From positions 1 through 5,796 of the forward strand of contig JAFCDM010000039.1 of assembly GCA_017609695.1 (NCBI GenBank): DNA of 5,796 nt, given 5' to 3'. This stretch comes from Candidatus Pacearchaeota archaeon. Lineage in GTDB: Archaea > Nanobdellota > Nanobdellia > Pacearchaeales > GW2011-AR1. This document shows positions 4,283 to 5,796 of the stretch, piece after piece. How positions within the stretch are numbered: the stretch's first letter is position 1; each line of letters begins with the position of its first letter. The position numbers and the translations under genes are program-made. Under the pieces are notes generated by a model. The model worked only from the letters and a program-made list of their open reading frames with translations. It did not search any database and was not told the origin of the DNA.

Positions 4283-5701
4283 ATGAAAATAAATGAAAAA
4301 TTAACTTATAAAGACTTGGATTTCCCAACATTTGTTGGTTCAAGAGAAGCAATGAGACTCAAAACCTTTAATGAAAATGGTGAAGAAAAGCAGATTGTTG
4401 TTCCTTTTCATGATATACCAAAAGCAGCTGTTTTAGGAGGAATTTCTTTTTTAAATATTGGAGATACAAGATGTGGAAAAAGCCAGTTAATGAGAGATAT
4501 TCATAGGCATTATTTTGGTGGGGGCTCTGACCAAGGAGGAAAATCAAATTGGAATGTAGCAAGAAATGATTTTAGCTCTGAAGCTTTTTTTATGACAATA
4601 GACCAATCAAAAGTAGGTGAAGGAAAGGGAATGCTTTGTGAATCCAGGGTTCCAATAGAAAAAAGAATCAGAGCTTTATGTAATATTGTAGATGAATTAA
4701 ATCTTGCTATACCTGAGATTCAGGTAGAGTTTTTTGGTATAGCAGAAGGGGAACACAAGGGAACAAGATTAGGTGAAAAAGGATACCATTTATTTATTGC
4801 TTCCTGTAATATTAACAGAGTTAATGGAGATTTTGCAGGAACTTCACAAATAAACAGAGCATTGTTAAATAGATTTGGAATAACCCTGGATTTTGATTTT
4901 TTTAAAAGAACAGATGACGATGATGATGTCTTATCACAAAGGTCAGGAAGAGAGCAAGCACCTATTAGAGATATTTCTAGTAAAATAATGGATGCCTATA
5001 AAGAAATTACAAAATCTTCTTGTGAAAGAGAGCCTTGGCTTGAAGCTTATCTAAGGATGTTTTCTTCAGGACTTGATTATTGCCATAAGGATTCAGATAA
5101 TTTAAAAAAGAAAGCATGGCCTTCAAATTGTGGGACCTGCAGTGAAGCTGGAAAAGATTTATGTTCATTAGTAAAACAATCAAATACAGGAACTATCCAG
5201 CTTCTTAAAAGATTTGCAAATTCAGTTAATTACTTAATTCAATTAAAACATGACAAAGTTAATGTAGACCCTTTTAATTTAGCATTAGAATCTTTTAAAT
5301 TTACAACTTATCATGGCAATCTTAATGCAGTAGAAACTTTTTCAAAATATGGAGGAGAAGACCAAGAGCAAATGAGGGATACTGTTAGGAGAATAAGAGA
5401 GAAGATAATGCCTGTAAAACCTTATATTGATCTTGCTGTAGATTCTGCAGTTAAGGGAGTTTCAGAAACAAGGTTTATAGAATTAGATGGAGAACAAAGC
5501 AAAGAAATAGAGATTTATTCAGAGAAATTAAATAAAAAATTAGAATCTTTAAAATCAAAAAGAGGATTAAATTATCGAGTTGTAGACCCTTTTGATAGAG
5601 ATTTTGCAAGAACAAAAGGAATAAGAATTGATTGGTTTAAAGGTTATTTAAATTCAATTGCAAATTTTTATATTCAAAATCAAAAATGCCAAACTTCATA
5701 A
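4283..5701 (+). CDS. MoxR-like AAA+ ATPase with cysteine-cluster insertion
   Basis: From the ATG at 4283 the product has 472 residues. An in-frame ATG at 4262 would add seven, but it lies inside the AbrB gene and lacks a ribosome site, whereas 4283 follows AAGAAG at 7 bases. Residue numbers here count from 4283. Walker A is GDTRCGKS (60-67). Walker B is NIVDEL (134-139), continuing as the MoxR-type helix NLAIPEIQVEFFGIAEGE. Sensor 1 is the Asn in ASCNINR (N176). Arginine-finger candidates lie in INRALLNRFG (R192, R197). An acidic run of five Asp is at 211-215. A lid-like helical region starts near 300 (NTGTIQLLKRFANSV). Before it lies a Cys-bearing segment, C267, C283, C286 and C294, which could bind zinc or an Fe-S cluster. 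MoxR ATPases remodel protein complexes, usually with a von Willebrand A protein, but the client is unknown. The C-terminal 120 residues are unassigned. Confidence 0.88.
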   Translation: MKINEKLTYKDLDFPTFVGSREAMRLKTFNENGEEKQIVVPFHDIPKAAVLGGISFLNIGDTRCGKSQLMRDIHRHYFGGGSDQGGKSNWNVARNDFSSEAFFMTIDQSKVGEGKGMLCESRVPIEKRIRALCNIVDELNLAIPEIQVEFFGIAEGEHKGTRLGEKGYHLFIASCNINRVNGDFAGTSQINRALLNRFGITLDFDFFKRTDDDDDVLSQRSGREQAPIRDISSKIMDAYKEITKSSCEREPWLEAYLRMFSSGLDYCHKDSDNLKKKAWPSNCGTCSEAGKDLCSLVKQSNTGTIQLLKRFANSVNYLIQLKHDKVNVDPFNLALESFKFTTYHGNLNAVETFSKYGGEDQEQMRDTVRRIREKIMPVKPYIDLAVDSAVKGVSETRFIELDGEQSKEIEIYSEKLNKKLESLKSKRGLNYRVVDPFDRDFARTKGIRIDWFKGYLNSIANFYIQNQKCQTS

Positions 5702-5796
5702 AACCATATCTTCCAAGAAGAAACTTAATAGAAATAGCTGAAAGCATGCCTGTAAGAAAAGCTAAACCAAAAGGAGAAAATAAAGAAAAACAAAAA
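5686..5796 (+). CDS. Start of an unidentified gene, cut by the window end
   Basis: An ATG at 5686 opens a frame that stays open for 37 codons to the edge of the window. It overlaps the last 16 bases of the ATPase gene in another frame, a typical translational-coupling arrangement. The visible N-terminus (MPNFIKPYLPRRNLIEIAES, then a Lys/Pro-rich stretch) shows no known motif. In many genomes the gene after a MoxR ATPase encodes a von Willebrand A protein, so this is a candidate partner by position only. Nothing in the 37 residues proves it. Confidence 0.6.
   Translation, partial: MPNFIKPYLPRRNLIEIAESMPVRKAKPKGENKEKQK

Noticed and set aside
4368..4562. 64-codon minus-strand open frame
   Set aside because: It is antisense to the Walker A region of the ATPase, with no motif of its own.

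Overview
The window looks like part of an AT-rich archaeal genome, most likely a DPANN-type lineage (Pacearchaeota/Woesearchaeota-like). The evidence is a DtdA/GEK1-type D-aminoacyl-tRNA deacylase (an archaeal and plant family), a 2-oxoacid:ferredoxin oxidoreductase beta subunit, very small zinc-ribbon genes, and TATA-like boxes about 25 bases ahead of several start codons, which suggests leaderless transcripts. The lineage is an inference from style, because no rRNA or other marker gene is present.

Layout. Positions 1-99 carry a weak promoter. 100-936 (+) is dtdA. 937-1091 is a spacer with a 7-bp hairpin and the promoter of the next gene. 1092-2213 (+) is a DUF362 protein with a C-terminal 2[4Fe-4S] ferredoxin domain. 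It converges on 2249-3010 (-), a stand-alone ferredoxin-oxidoreductase beta subunit. 3011-3165 is a GC-elevated intergenic stretch that reads as a roughly 95-nt structured RNA gene on the + strand, with a TATA box, a foldable body and a T-run. 3154-3982 (-) is a tight three-gene operon: a 47-aa zinc ribbon, an 80-aa Cys/His protein and a 154-aa protein, linked by an ATGA junction and a 19-nt overlap. 3983-4125 is a divergent promoter region. 4126-5796 (+) is a second operon: a 51-aa AbrB/MazE-fold DNA-binding protein, a MoxR-like AAA+ ATPase with a cysteine cluster ahead of its lid-like region, and the 5' end of a third gene cut off by the window edge.

How the parts may work together. dtdA is translational housekeeping. 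The DUF362-ferredoxin protein and the oxidoreductase beta subunit are both iron-sulfur proteins placed tail to tail, so a redox link is possible but not shown. The two small-protein operons diverge from one intergenic region, where the AbrB-like protein might act as a regulator. The least explained items are the structured RNA candidate at 3064-3165, the zinc-ribbon operon, and the AbrB/AAA+/unknown operon. Several genes here (4126-4281, 3839-3982, 5686-end) are short or partial and were found by reading the frames directly.
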